Positions 26,476 to 37,390 of a stretch of 64,000 nt of DNA are shown here, piece by piece (within the stretch, counting starts at the first letter, position 1; each line of letters opens with the position of its first letter). The DNA is taken from contig NZ_CP117460.1 of the NCBI RefSeq assembly GCF_030687145.1, forward strand, positions 3,782,001-3,846,000. The letters are read 5' to 3'. A model generated the notes under the pieces. That model did not search any database. It was not told the DNA's origin and saw only the letters and a list, made by a program, of their open reading frames with translations. Source of the DNA: Pseudomonas sp. FP1742. GTDB lineage: Bacteria; Pseudomonadota; Gammaproteobacteria; Pseudomonadales; Pseudomonadaceae. A program made the translations under genes and the position numbers.

Positions 26476-27804
26476 ATGGAGCAAACACTGAAAGCACGAT
26501 CGCTGTCCAAGACCGTTGGTCTGGGTATCGCGCTCTTGATCGCCGACTCGTCGGCCCAGGCCTACGAGCTGTATGCCGATAACGACACCAAGGTCACCGG
26601 CAACTTCCTCGCCGTCTATGGGATGTTCAACAGTCGCAAGAACTATGACGGCATCACAGGCGGGTCTAGCTGGCGCGAAGGATTTATCAAGTATGGCTTG
26701 AGTGTCGAGCAAACGCTCGGCGACCTGGGCAGCGCCTATGGCACGGCCAATCTGGTCAGTTCCGGCACCTGGGGCGATGGCGATGCGGCGGGCATCACCG
26801 ACGGCACCGAACGAACCACAAAGTTTGATGAAGCCTTCGCCGGTTGGCGTTCCGGCGACCTGTTCCCGGTACTTGGCAAGGATGGTGTGGATGTGTCGTT
26901 TGGGCGCCAGGTCATTACTCTCGGTGACGGTTTTATCATCAACGACGACGGCCTGAACCTGGGTAAAGGTGTGGCGGACGGTGAGTTCAACCGAGGTGGT
27001 GCCTATTATCTCGCGGCACGCCACGCCTTCGACGAAACCGCCGTTCTGCGCTTGGGCGGCAAGGAAGGCGTTCATGGCAGCCTGATGTGGATCAAGTCGG
27101 ATAACCGCGCTCAGGCCAAGACCGAGATGGCCGCCAGCACCCTGGAATACACCGCCGCGCCAGGTACCCTCGGGCTGACCTATATTCACGGCATCGACGT
27201 CGATGATCGTTATGCCAGCGACTTCCAGAAGCAACGTGAAGGCATGAACATCTATAGCCTGCGGGGCGCTGGCAATGGCGGAATAGAGAACGCTCACCTT
27301 TCCTTCGAATATGCCTGGCAGGACAAGGACGCCGGCCTGGAAAAAGCCTGGTACACCGAAGCCGGCTACACCTTTGCCGACCTGCCATGGTCGCCGGACC
27401 TGACGTACCGTTACAGCCGCTATTCCAAAGATTGGGATTCGATGTTCAACGGTGTCAACCGTGGCTACGGTACCTGGTTCCAGGGCGAAGTGGCCGGTAA
27501 TTATTCGGGCCCGTTCAACAGCAACACCGCGATCCAGCATGTGGCGCTCAAAGTCAAACCGCTGGAGCCAGTGACCGTTGGAGTGCTGTTTTTCGACTAC
27601 AAGACCCTTCACAAGAACAATGCGCTGAACCTCGATGGTCGTGAACTTGACCTGTATGCCGAATGGGCGGTGAACGAGCACCTGATCGTCACCCCGCTGG
27701 TGGGCCTGTATAAGCCGGAAAAGGATGAAAGCAACGGCGGTAATCAGGTAGGTGGCAATGGCACCAACGTCTACAGTCAGCTGACCGTGGCCATCCCCTT
27801 CTGA
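26476..27804 (+). CDS. Outer membrane porin, alginate-export-like
   Basis: The 442-residue precursor has a signal peptide ending at SSAQAYE. Alternating barrel strands follow, such as VTGNFLAVYGMFNSRKNYDG and DVSFGRQVITLGDGFIINDDG. It ends in the aromatic C-terminus QLTVAIPF, as needed for Bam-dependent assembly. It fits the large group of Pseudomonas substrate-specific porins related to the alginate-export family. It is read divergently from the amine permease, and a role in outer membrane entry of the same substrate is plausible. Confidence 0.75.
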   Translation: MEQTLKARSLSKTVGLGIALLIADSSAQAYELYADNDTKVTGNFLAVYGMFNSRKNYDGITGGSSWREGFIKYGLSVEQTLGDLGSAYGTANLVSSGTWGDGDAAGITDGTERTTKFDEAFAGWRSGDLFPVLGKDGVDVSFGRQVITLGDGFIINDDGLNLGKGVADGEFNRGGAYYLAARHAFDETAVLRLGGKEGVHGSLMWIKSDNRAQAKTEMAASTLEYTAAPGTLGLTYIHGIDVDDRYASDFQKQREGMNIYSLRGAGNGGIENAHLSFEYAWQDKDAGLEKAWYTEAGYTFADLPWSPDLTYRYSRYSKDWDSMFNGVNRGYGTWFQGEVAGNYSGPFNSNTAIQHVALKVKPLEPVTVGVLFFDYKTLHKNNALNLDGRELDLYAEWAVNEHLIVTPLVGLYKPEKDESNGGNQVGGNGTNVYSQLTVAIPF

Positions 27805-27844
27805 TGTTCTTCAGGAGCTGCCGGGGGGCAGCTCCTGAGCAGGC

Positions 27845-28750
27845 TTACTGTTTGTGCTGATGCAACATCGTCTGAATCTGATGTGTGGCCTGGCGGGTAT
27901 TTTCCGCGAGTTTGCGCACTTCATCGGCCACCACTGAAAAACCGCGCCCGACCTCTCCCGCCCTCGCCGCTTCAATGGCGGCATTCAGGGCCAGCAGGTT
28001 GGTCTGGTCGGCAATGCCTTTGATAACCCCCACCACCGTTGCGATCTGGCCATAGGTCGCCTGATTCTGCTCGAGCATTTGATGATGGGTCGCCTTGGCC
28101 GAACGCTCATCGCTGATGTCGCGTACCGCGCCGATCACGCGACAAAGCTTTGCGTGCTCATCACGTACCGCACGACCACGCTCGCGGCACCAGATGTAGT
28201 CGCGGGTCTTATGGCGCATCCGGTATTCAAAGACGTATTCGCCACTGCCGTGGGGTCCGAGAATTTCCCGGTCGAAGATCGCCATGATTTTCGGCAGATC
28301 ATCCGGGTGGGTGATGCCGACCTGAGCATCCCAGCCGTCGGGCAACTCATGGGAGGCATAACCCATCAGGAGGCGAAACTGATTGGAGAAACGCATGCAG
28401 CTGGCAGGGTCTTGAACATTGCCGTTGACCACGGTGATGTCCCAGCAGCCCTCGGTCAGCGTCGACTGCAACAGTTCCCAGATCTGCTCCTCCTGCCGAT
28501 GCTGGCGGGACAGCTGCACATGCTGGCTTAACTCGACTTCAAGCGCCTGCTCGCGGCTCAGAGCCTGTTTCAGCTGTTGGCGAAGCGTTTCAAGCGCTTG
28601 CTCGCTGCGCTCCAATTGGCAGGCCTGGCCCTTGGACAGCTCCTCGGCGACCCGCAGACGTTGCACGATTTGGTTTTTTTCTTGTGTGAACCGTTCCAGT
28701 TGCAAGGTCTCAGTGAGCGCCTGCTGCTGTTTATGTTTCTTGAAGAACAT
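27845..28750 (-). CDS. Soluble PAS chemoreceptor-like protein
   Basis: The 301-residue protein has no membrane segment. Residues about 10-85 are a charged coiled coil. A PAS domain covers 95-215, with [33 protein letters not shown] and the PAC-like [12 protein letters not shown]. The end (about 220-300) is a short methyl-accepting signalling domain with the conserved hairpin tip [21 protein letters not shown]. The signalling module is much shorter than in full chemoreceptors, which suggests an Aer2-like or accessory signalling role. It faces the LuxR gene at 29016 and may sense redox state or a pathway compound. Confidence 0.8.
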   Translation of the reverse strand: MFFKKHKQQQALTETLQLERFTQEKNQIVQRLRVAEELSKGQACQLERSEQALETLRQQLKQALSREQALEVELSQHVQLSRQHRQEEQIWELLQSTLTEGCWDITVVNGNVQDPASCMRFSNQFRLLMGYASHELPDGWDAQVGITHPDDLPKIMAIFDREILGPHGSGEYVFEYRMRHKTRDYIWCRERGRAVRDEHAKLCRVIGAVRDISDERSAKATHHQMLEQNQATYGQIATVVGVIKGIADQTNLLALNAAIEAARAGEVGRGFSVVADEVRKLAENTRQATHQIQTMLHQHKQ

Positions 28751-29015
28751 CAGCCTGTCCTTTGTTCATCGATCGAGACACTGGATCTGATAGCAAACGG
28801 GAGGTGATTGCTTGTACGTGGCTGCTGAGGCGTTTGCTCCTGTCTGCCACACACAAAAGGCCTTCCTGTAGCAGGCATCGTGCATCTGTAGGATAGCGAT
28901 ACTCTCTCAACCCGCCGATACTCGTCCTCAGGCCCTGCCCACGTCCAAATGACGTTCCGGTCCTTAATGACTTCGTGACGAAAACAATAAAAATGTCGCA
29001 CAGAGGTACATACGA

Positions 29016-29993
29016 ATGAGCCGTCATGATCATGGTCACGCCAGCCTCCTGGAGGCGTTCAGTGCGATGACACTGGAGCTTCAGCGCCTGGCACAGGACA
29101 AAGACATCGAGCACTTCCACCATGCCGCGCTGGGCTGCATCAACCAGTTGTTACCCTTCGACAGTGCCTGGTGGGGGCGTGCGGCGCTGATTGAGGGGTT
29201 GCCTGAAGAACACAACTCCTATCTCTACAAATTGCCCCGCAGCTACCTGCCGGACTGGCAATCGATTCGCCATATCGACGTGACCGTCGGCAGGGTCCAT
29301 GACATCCCCGGGCAAGCGGTCATCGTCGACATGCGCGACCCTTCCAACGGTCCCGGACTCAACTGGCTCGGCGAATCCTATGGTATTGGCGAATTGCTGT
29401 GCATTGTGTACGTCGACCCACAAACCCACCTCAGCGATCACCTCACGGTGTATCGCGCTCCCGAAGCACCGCGCTTTTCCGATCAGGATTGTCGGTTGCT
29501 GAACAACCTCATGCTTCATCTGGTTGCCGCGGTATCGGCCAACCAGATCCGCACCCTTGTGGCCATGCGCGAAACCCTCACCCGCCCGCGCAATCTGGCG
29601 CTCGCCGTATGCGACCAGCGCGGCACACTGCACTGCGCGGAACGTGGTTTCGTCGACTTGCTGCTGAGCGAGTGGACGGACTGGACTGGCCCTTGCCTGC
29701 CGGTGGCAATGGACGCTAATGGGTATGAAGGCAAGCATCTGCAGATCGAGGCCTCGACGGTCGGTGATCTGTTCCTGCTGGCAGCCCGCAGCCGCACTGT
29801 GCTGATGCAATTGAGTCCACGAGAAAACGATGTGGCTCAGGGCTTCGGCGAAGGCAAGACCTACAAGGAAGTCGCCCGCGATCTGGGCATGTCACCCAAT
29901 ACCGTGCGCCACCACATCCGCGCCATCTACAGCAAACTCGGGGTTAAGGACAAAGCCCGAATTGCCCATCTGCTGCACGCCCCGCCTGACTGA
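29016..29993 (+). CDS. LuxR-family transcriptional regulator, 325 residues
   Basis: A C-terminal LuxR/GerE helix-turn-helix lies at residues about 263-320 (LSPRENDVAQGFGEGKTYKEVARDLGMSP, then TVRHHIRAIYSKLGV). The first 250 residues form a sensory domain without a phospho-acceptor. The IEHFHHAALGCINQLLPFDSAWWGR region near residue 40 is similar to that of uncharacterised Pseudomonas regulators. It precedes the phenol_MetA_deg-type channel gene and the MFS transporter, which it may control. The 265-base gap upstream holds its promoter. Confidence 0.8.
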   Translation: MSRHDHGHASLLEAFSAMTLELQRLAQDKDIEHFHHAALGCINQLLPFDSAWWGRAALIEGLPEEHNSYLYKLPRSYLPDWQSIRHIDVTVGRVHDIPGQAVIVDMRDPSNGPGLNWLGESYGIGELLCIVYVDPQTHLSDHLTVYRAPEAPRFSDQDCRLLNNLMLHLVAAVSANQIRTLVAMRETLTRPRNLALAVCDQRGTLHCAERGFVDLLLSEWTDWTGPCLPVAMDANGYEGKHLQIEASTVGDLFLLAARSRTVLMQLSPRENDVAQGFGEGKTYKEVARDLGMSPNTVRHHIRAIYSKLGVKDKARIAHLLHAPPD

Positions 29994-30121
29994 TCTACCC
30001 CGCTGACTCGCGCTGACTTTTTAGCTGCCTTTTTGACAGCCACGGGACACTTTTGCCCTTTTTTCCCTATGCCACGTAGGGGCGATCCGTTCGCCGCACA
30101 ACAACTCAAAGAAGAGACGCA

Positions 30122-31003
30122 ATGCCCATGACCAGTACCTTCACCCGCAACACTGCACTGGCTCTTATCAGTGGTCTGTCGAGCCTGCATGCTGGCGCTG
30201 CCGACCTCAACGCCCGGGATTTTTTCGGCGCCCCTTCGGGCACCACCCTGGGCGTACTGTATTTGCCGGCAAGCCGCGCCAATGATTTCCACGGCCCCGC
30301 CGACAGCACGGGTAAGGCCGACCTGAAGGTCAACGCTGTGGCTTATCGCCAGGTATTTTTCACCGACACCTGCGGCACCCTCTGCACCCCACAATTCATC
30401 GTGCCCTTCGCCGACATCAGCGCCCGCCTGCCAGGTGCCAGTCAGCACACCGGAGAAAGCGGTTTCGGTGATCCTCAGGTCGGCGGCACCCTGTTCTTCA
30501 TCAACGACCCCACCTCGCGCACCTACAGCGGGTTGCTGACCCTGCTTACCCTGCCGGTGGGCGAGTACCACAGCACAAATCCCGATGTGTCACCCGGCGC
30601 CAATCGCTGGGGGGCAACCTTCGTTTACAACTACACCCAGGGCATCGGTGAAAAATGGGTGCTGGAAGCCAACTTCGAAGCCCAGCTCTATGGCAAGAAC
30701 GACGACTACTTCAGCAATGACCTCAAACAGGACCCTCTGTATCGCCTGCAAGCTTTTGCCTCTTATGACTTCACTTCGAGCACCTATGGCGCGTTGCGAC
30801 TGATCCACGCCGATGGCGGCGAGTTGCGGATCAATGAACAACGCATCGATGACACCCACAAGCGCTACACCCAGGTGGGTTTCGAAGTCGGTCACTGGCT
30901 CGATAAACAGAATCAGTTGATGTTCAGCCTCTCGCAGAACGTCGCCACCGACAACGGCTATCACGGTACCGACGCGTTGCTGCGTCTGGTCCATGTGTTC
31001 TGA
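30122..31003 (+). CDS. Phenol_MetA_deg/SphA-type outer membrane protein
   Basis: The 293-residue precursor has a signal peptide ending near HAGAADL and a barrel with strand-turn patterns such as GATFVYNYTQGIGEKWVLEANFE. It ends LLRLVHVF. The family (COG4313) is often found in aromatic degradation clusters as an uptake channel. It starts 128 bases after the LuxR stop. MFS and HDAC-fold genes follow in the same direction, so the three probably form one operon for transport and deacylation of an aromatic compound. Confidence 0.75.
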   Translation: MPMTSTFTRNTALALISGLSSLHAGAADLNARDFFGAPSGTTLGVLYLPASRANDFHGPADSTGKADLKVNAVAYRQVFFTDTCGTLCTPQFIVPFADISARLPGASQHTGESGFGDPQVGGTLFFINDPTSRTYSGLLTLLTLPVGEYHSTNPDVSPGANRWGATFVYNYTQGIGEKWVLEANFEAQLYGKNDDYFSNDLKQDPLYRLQAFASYDFTSSTYGALRLIHADGGELRINEQRIDDTHKRYTQVGFEVGHWLDKQNQLMFSLSQNVATDNGYHGTDALLRLVHVF

Positions 31004-31025
31004 ATTCATTCATCGGAGCTTGAAC

Positions 31026-32189
31026 ATGAACACCCAGACCAAACCGCTGACCAATCACCGCTCGCTCGCATCATCCCAACTGGCATTGCTGGCAGCCATT
31101 GTGCTGTTCGCCGCCATCACCCCGACCATCCTCATGACCGCACCGGCAGTGGCGGCGCAACTGGCAACTCAATGGCAACTGAGCCCGTCACAGATAGGCG
31201 ATCTGTTCTCCACCGAACTCGGTGCCATGAGCCTGGCCACCCTGCCCGCTCTCTGGTGGCTCAAACGTATCGACTGGCGCCGCGCCGCATTGCTGGCCGG
31301 GATACTGTTCATTGCAGCCAACCTGCTCTCGATACTTGCCCACGATTATTCGCTACTCCTGGCATTGCGCTTTTGCAGCGCCCTGGCCGGCGGTTCACTG
31401 ATGATCATCTGTCTGTCCAGTGCCGCCTCGACGTCCAACCCCGGTCGCGTCTATGGCTTATGGGTGATGGGGCAACTGGTGGTCGGGGCGATTGGCTTGA
31501 GCATCCTGCCACGCCTGTTCGAACACTACGGGCTGTCAGCCTGCTACTTGATCCTTGCAGGGCTGATGACGGTCTTTTTGCCACTGGCCCGTTACTTTCC
31601 CCAAGGCAGCCCGCCGACCGAGAAAACCGCCGAGCGAGTAGCCCTCGCCTCGAAGTGGAAGGCGGCACTGGGCATTCTTGCCATCCTGAGTTTTTACATC
31701 AGCCTGAGCGGCGTCTGGACCTTTATCGGTTCCATCAGCACCCAAGCCGGCCTCTCTGCCGAGTCCAGCGGCGAGATTCTTGCCGTCGCTACGGTGACAG
31801 GCATTGTCGGTGCGGGTTGTGCCTCGCTGATCGGCAATCGTCTGCCACGCCTGCTGTTGTTGCTACTGGGTTACGGGCTGATGGCAGGCTCGGTGCTGCT
31901 GTTGCTGGGCCAACCTGAAATGCTGCGCTTTGCTTTGGCTGCGCTGCTTTTCAAGTTCACCTGGACCTTCATTCTGCCGTTGATTCTGGCCTGCCTGGCC
32001 GACCTCGACCGTTCTGGAAAACTGATGAATGCCTCCAACCTTGTGATCGGTGGTGGCCTCGCCATCGGCCCGACAGTGGCTGGCCGGCTGATCGAAGCCA
32101 GCGGCGGTTTCCAATCGCTACTTATCGGAGGGGCCTGCATCACTTTGCTGTCCCTGGTGTTGATTCTGAGCTGCCGCCCTAGCGCGTGA
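31026..32189 (+). CDS. MFS transporter
   Basis: The 387-residue inner membrane carrier has 12 hydrophobic stretches. It starts at the ATG at 31026 after CGGAGC; the frame open to 30993 overlaps the previous gene. The family-level signatures are weak. WQLSPSQIGDLFSTELGAMS and RVYGLWVMGQLVVGAIGL resemble MFS members of the aromatic acid and sugar-phosphate groups. Its substrate is likely shared with the outer membrane channel upstream and the amidohydrolase downstream. Confidence 0.75.
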   Translation: MNTQTKPLTNHRSLASSQLALLAAIVLFAAITPTILMTAPAVAAQLATQWQLSPSQIGDLFSTELGAMSLATLPALWWLKRIDWRRAALLAGILFIAANLLSILAHDYSLLLALRFCSALAGGSLMIICLSSAASTSNPGRVYGLWVMGQLVVGAIGLSILPRLFEHYGLSACYLILAGLMTVFLPLARYFPQGSPPTEKTAERVALASKWKAALGILAILSFYISLSGVWTFIGSISTQAGLSAESSGEILAVATVTGIVGAGCASLIGNRLPRLLLLLLGYGLMAGSVLLLLGQPEMLRFALAALLFKFTWTFILPLILACLADLDRSGKLMNASNLVIGGGLAIGPTVAGRLIEASGGFQSLLIGGACITLLSLVLILSCRPSA

Positions 32190-32224
32190 GTGGTCCTTTT
32201 ACCCTAAAGAAAATGGAAAGAACG

Positions 32225-33331
32225 ATGAGCCGAAAAAGTGCGTTTTTCTTCGACGAACTCAGCCTCTGGCACAGCGCCGGACTGCACGCCTTGACCTTGC
32301 CGGTGGGAGGTTGGGTGCAACCGCCTGCCGCTGCCGGCCACGCCGAATCGCCGGAAACCAAGCGCCGTCTGAAGAGCCTGCTGGACGTTTCCGGCCTGAC
32401 CCGACACTTACAGGTACGAAGCGCCAATGCGGCAGCGGACGAGGATCTGCTACGGGTTCATACGCCTGACTACCTGCAACGCTTCAAGGCCATGAGTGAT
32501 GCCGGCGGCGGCGAATTGGGGCCGAACGCTCCCATTGGGCCCGGCAGTTATGAAATAGCCAGGCTGTCCGCCGGACTGGCCATGGCAGCGGTCGATGCCG
32601 TACTGTCCGGCGAGGTCGACAATGCCTACTCTCTGTCACGCCCACCGGGCCACCACTGCCTGGCCGACAGCGCCATGGGTTTCTGCTTCCTGGCCAATAT
32701 CGCCATCGCCATTGAAGCCGCAAAAGCACACCGTGGCCTGGGCAAAGTCGCGGTGATCGACTGGGATGTGCACCACGGCAACGGTACGCAATCAATCTTT
32801 GAGGAACGCGGTGATGTGCTGACCATTTCGCTGCATCAAGACAGCTGTTTCCCCGCCGGTTACAGCGGTGAAGCCGATCGCGGCCGCGGCGCGGGATTGG
32901 GGGCGAATATCAATATTCCGTTGCCCCCTGGCTGCGGTCATGAGGCTTATCTCTATGCGATGGAGCGTATCGTGATTCCGGCGCTGGAGCGCTTCGAGCC
33001 CGAGTTGATCATCGTTGCCTGCGGTTACGACGCCAACGCCGTCGATCCCCTCGCCCGGATGCTGTTACACAGCGACTCGTACCGGCAGATGACTCGCTGC
33101 GTGCGCGAAGCCGCCGAACGTTTGTGTCAAGGCCGTCTCGTTCTGGTGCATGAAGGCGGGTACTCCGAAGCGTATGTGCCGTTTTGCGGGTTAGCGACCA
33201 TTGAGGAATTGGCTGGCATCAGGACTGAAGTCACCGACCCTATGTTGGAGTTTGTGCAGCTGCAGCAACCGAAGGAAGCGTTTGCGGCATTTCAACGGCA
33301 CTGGATCGATGAGTTGGCCGTAGCACGCTGA
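32225..33331 (+). CDS. HDAC-fold amidohydrolase
   Basis: The 368-residue protein is a class II histone-deacetylase/acetylpolyamine-amidohydrolase homologue. It has the HTPDYLQRF start near residue 77, the active-site RPPGHHC with two histidines near 140, the zinc ligands in DWDVHHGNGTQ near 178, and D in ACGYDANAVDPLARM near 265. HEGGYSE near the end closes the site. Such enzymes release acyl groups from N-acylated amines. Encoded with a porin and an MFS carrier in an arylamine degradation block, it may deacylate N-acyltyramines or similar. I start at the ATG at 32225; the frame reaches back to 32186. Confidence 0.88.
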   Translation: MSRKSAFFFDELSLWHSAGLHALTLPVGGWVQPPAAAGHAESPETKRRLKSLLDVSGLTRHLQVRSANAAADEDLLRVHTPDYLQRFKAMSDAGGGELGPNAPIGPGSYEIARLSAGLAMAAVDAVLSGEVDNAYSLSRPPGHHCLADSAMGFCFLANIAIAIEAAKAHRGLGKVAVIDWDVHHGNGTQSIFEERGDVLTISLHQDSCFPAGYSGEADRGRGAGLGANINIPLPPGCGHEAYLYAMERIVIPALERFEPELIIVACGYDANAVDPLARMLLHSDSYRQMTRCVREAAERLCQGRLVLVHEGGYSEAYVPFCGLATIEELAGIRTEVTDPMLEFVQLQQPKEAFAAFQRHWIDELAVAR

Positions 33332-33382
33332 GCCTTGGCGCTGACAATGTTGCAGCGCAGTTCAACGGCCCGAGCGTGACGC

Positions 33383-33420
33383 AAAAAAATCCGATGCCAT
33401 TACCGGCATCGGATTTTTTT
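33383..33420. terminator. Bidirectional terminator between amidohydrolase and C1
   Basis: AAAAAAATCCGATGCC pairs with GGCATCGGATTTTTTT around a short loop at 33399-33404. It ends both the amidohydrolase operon (plus) and the C1 gene (minus). Confidence 0.9.
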
Positions 33421-33437
33421 ACCCCAAGATCAAACGG

Positions 33438-34436
<999 letters not shown>

Positions 34437-34452
34437 TTATGGACGGTCCGGC

Positions 34453-35622
34453 TCAGATCATGCTCGGATCGGGTTCCAGGCCCATCAGTTCGCGGCCAAG
34501 GATCTGAGCGCAGACGTCGTAGTCGGTGTAGGCATGGGCCCCGGTCATGTGCGAGTCGCGGAACAGGCGCTGCATCTCGTTGTGCTCGAACCAGGCGTTG
34601 CCACCAGCAGCCTCGAACAGACGGTCCACCGCCTGGATGCACATCTTGGTGGCGTAGGCTTGATTGGTGCGCCAGAACGCCAGGGTTTCGCGGCTTGGGT
34701 AACGCTGCTGTTCACTGTGTTCGGCATGTTCCTCCCAGGTTTTCTCGAGAAAGGCTCGGGCTGCAGCCACCTGATGAGTCGACTCGGCCAGGCGCATCAA
34801 GGCCGGGGTCGCGGCACCGACCGCTGCACCGGTATAGGCTCGCACGCGGGTTTTGGTTTTTTCGCGGAATACCTCCAGCATCCGCTCGGCAACCCCTAGG
34901 CTCACGGTAGAAAAACCGCTGGCGAAGTAAGGACGATACGGCGAGTAAAAGATCTTGCTGTCCGGGTACAGACCGAAGCCTGCGGACTTGCCTTCCATCA
35001 TGTCTTTGGCTTTCTGAATCCGGTGTTCCGGCACCAGCACGTTATCGATGATCAAGGTCTTGGTGCCGCTGCCTTTCATGCCGGCGGCGAACCAGTCGTC
35101 ACGGATCTGGTAGTCGCTGCGAGGCAGTACCGCAAAACAGTAGTCCTGGGTGCCCTCAGCATTCTTGCGGCGGAAACCGACAATCGCCCACTCGGCGTGA
35201 TCGCAGCCGCTGCTCCAGCCCATTTCACCGCTGAACAGCACGCCACCTTCGGTCTCTTCGGTGCGGCCGAACGGCGCGATGCTGCTGCTGGCAGTGGCGT
35301 CCGAATCAGTACCCCAGACTTCCTGCTGCAATTTGGCCGAGAACATCGCAAGTTGATGGCTATGAGTGCAGAGCAAGCTCATCGCCCATGCCGTGCTGGC
35401 ACAAGAGCCAGCGAGCAAGGCAATACAGTCGGCAAATTGAGGCAGCGATATTTCCATGCCGCCGAACTTCTTCGGCTGAAAGGCTCTATGCATGCCGATG
35501 CCTTTGAGCAGCGCAATGTTCTCGTCGGGAACCTTGCGATCCTGCTCGGCCTGAAAGGCATTGGCAGCGATGGTCGGCAGAATGGACTTGAGGTCTTCGA
35601 GGAGCGGGTTTGGCTTTTTCAT
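34453..35622 (-). CDS. C2 oxygenase of 4-hydroxyphenylacetate 3-hydroxylase
   Basis: The 389-residue flavin-dependent monooxygenase of the acyl-CoA-dehydrogenase fold converts 4-hydroxyphenylacetate to 3,4-dihydroxyphenylacetate. It follows the Acinetobacter C2 protein closely: AFQPKKFGGMEISLPQFADC, SLLCTHSHQLAMFS (active-site His), ATASSSIAPFG, GWSSGCDHAEWAIVGF, KDMMEGKSAGFGLYPDSKIF and the C-terminal HAYTDYDVCAQILGREL. Acinetobacter C2 is about 422 residues; this protein lacks most of the leading 30. No hpaB or hpaC of the enteric type is present, so this pair is the ring-hydroxylation step here. Confidence 0.92.
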   Translation of the reverse strand: MKKPNPLLEDLKSILPTIAANAFQAEQDRKVPDENIALLKGIGMHRAFQPKKFGGMEISLPQFADCIALLAGSCASTAWAMSLLCTHSHQLAMFSAKLQQEVWGTDSDATASSSIAPFGRTEETEGGVLFSGEMGWSSGCDHAEWAIVGFRRKNAEGTQDYCFAVLPRSDYQIRDDWFAAGMKGSGTKTLIIDNVLVPEHRIQKAKDMMEGKSAGFGLYPDSKIFYSPYRPYFASGFSTVSLGVAERMLEVFREKTKTRVRAYTGAAVGAATPALMRLAESTHQVAAARAFLEKTWEEHAEHSEQQRYPSRETLAFWRTNQAYATKMCIQAVDRLFEAAGGNAWFEHNEMQRLFRDSHMTGAHAYTDYDVCAQILGRELMGLEPDPSMI

Positions 35623-35897
35623 GGACGGCCCTGCTTATTATTGGATGCCCGGCCCCCCCCTCCAAATCGAAGGAGCGGCGCCGGATACAGGGCCATTATG
35701 GAACGAGCCATCAAGGTAAAAAATGCACCTTCCAGAGCCAATATTGTACTTTTCAAAGGCAATGACCGTGTCTAGTGCTCAGGCCTCCAGCTGCTCTGGC
35801 AGCCACAGACATGAGGCCCGGCAGGCACAGTCAAGCCACGCCTGGCCCCACGGATTAACCTCGGGCTTTTCTCTTGTTCGCGACTAGGAAAACCCCC

Positions 35898-37385
35898 ATG
35901 AGCGATATTCCACTGCTGCCTCAAGTTGAAGCCTTCCTCCGTCGAAGCCATGCGCTGTTTATTGACGGTGGCTACGTTCAGAGCCATTCCAATCAGACGC
36001 TGGAGGTGATCAATCCCGCCACCGGCCAGGTCATCGCCCACGTCGCCGATGCTGATCCTGTCGATATCGATGCGGCGGTGGAGTCGGCCAATCGCTGCTT
36101 CAAGCATTGGTCCCAGGTCGCACCGGCGACGCGGGGCAACGTGCTACTGAAACTGGCCGACCTGCTGGAGCAAAACCGCGAAGAACTGGCGCAAATCGAA
36201 ACCTGCCAGTCGGGCAAGATCATCCAGATTTCCCGGGCCTTCGAAGTCGACCAGGCCGCTCACTTCCTGCGTTATTACGCCGGCTGGGCAACCAAGATCA
36301 GCGGCCAGACCATCACCCCGTCACTGCCCTCCTTCGCCGGCGAACGCTATACCGCTTTCACCCTGCGCGAACCGGTCGGCGTGGTGGTGGGCATTGTGCC
36401 GTGGAATTTTTCGACCATGATCGCCATCTGGAAACTCGCCTCGGCGCTGGTAACCGGGTGCAGCATCATCATCAAACCCAGCGAATTCACCCCGCTGACC
36501 ATCCTGCGGATCGCCGAACTGGCCATTGAAGCCGGCCTCCCTGCGGGCGCACTGAACGTATTGACCGGTGGCGGTCTGGTGGGCAAAGGGCTGATCGAGC
36601 ACCCCGACACCGACAAGGTTTCGTTCACCGGATCAGTGCCCACCGGCATCGCTGTCGGCCGTAGCGCCATGGGCACCGGGTTGACCCGCGCAACCCTGGA
36701 ACTGGGCGGTAAAAACTCGGCGGGGTTCCTGCGCGATATCGATCTGGACAAAGCGGTCAATGGCATCATTGAGGCCGGCTTCCTGCATTCAGGACAAATC
36801 TGCGCCGCGGCCGAACGGTTCTTCGCCCATCGCTCGCAAATCGAGCCGATCATGGAAAAGCTGGCTCAACGTTTGAGCCAGCTGAACATCGGTTCGCCAC
36901 TGGATGAGCGCACCGAATTCGGCCCGGTCACCAACCGCCAACACCAACTCAAGCTTGGTGAGTTTTTCGACAAGGCCCGCGTCGAAAACAACACGATCAT
37001 TCACGGTGGCAACCTGCTCGACCGTCCCGGCTGTTATGTCGAACCGACGGTAATCCTCGCCAACACGGTGAACGACACTTTGCTCAACGAAGAAACCTTT
37101 GGCCCTATCGCAACGTTCTTCCCCTATGACACCGAAGAAGAACTGCTGGAACTGATGAACAACACCCCCTATGGCCTGAGCGCCAGCCTGTGGACCAACG
37201 ATCTGAGCAAGGCTTTGCGCATGGTGCCCGCCATCAACGCCGGCACAGTGTGGGTGAACATGCACACGATGCTCGACCCAGCAGTACCCTTTGGTGGCGT
37301 CAAATCATCGGGAATCGGTCGTGAGTTCGGATCCGCGTTTATCGACGATTACACTGAACTCAAATCTGTGATGATTCGCTATTAA
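35898..37385 (+). CDS. feaB: FeaB, phenylacetaldehyde dehydrogenase
   Basis: The 495-residue aldehyde dehydrogenase has IGFEB-like landmarks of FeaB/StyD: HALFIDGGYVQSHSNQTLEV at the start, VGIVPWNFSTMIAIWK, VKPSEFTPLTILRIAE-type cofactor segment, the Glu in LELGGKNSAGF and the Cys in SGQICAAAERFF. It oxidises phenylacetaldehyde or 4-hydroxyphenylacetaldehyde to the acid. I start at the ATG at 35898 after CTAGGAAAA; the frame reaches 35874. It is divergent from the C2-C1 genes, with a 275-base shared control region. FeaR is the usual activator. The next hairpin is at 37391. Confidence 0.88.
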   Translation: MSDIPLLPQVEAFLRRSHALFIDGGYVQSHSNQTLEVINPATGQVIAHVADADPVDIDAAVESANRCFKHWSQVAPATRGNVLLKLADLLEQNREELAQIETCQSGKIIQISRAFEVDQAAHFLRYYAGWATKISGQTITPSLPSFAGERYTAFTLREPVGVVVGIVPWNFSTMIAIWKLASALVTGCSIIIKPSEFTPLTILRIAELAIEAGLPAGALNVLTGGGLVGKGLIEHPDTDKVSFTGSVPTGIAVGRSAMGTGLTRATLELGGKNSAGFLRDIDLDKAVNGIIEAGFLHSGQICAAAERFFAHRSQIEPIMEKLAQRLSQLNIGSPLDERTEFGPVTNRQHQLKLGEFFDKARVENNTIIHGGNLLDRPGCYVEPTVILANTVNDTLLNEETFGPIATFFPYDTEEELLELMNNTPYGLSASLWTNDLSKALRMVPAINAGTVWVNMHTMLDPAVPFGGVKSSGIGREFGSAFIDDYTELKSVMIRY

Positions 37386-37390
37386 CCAAC

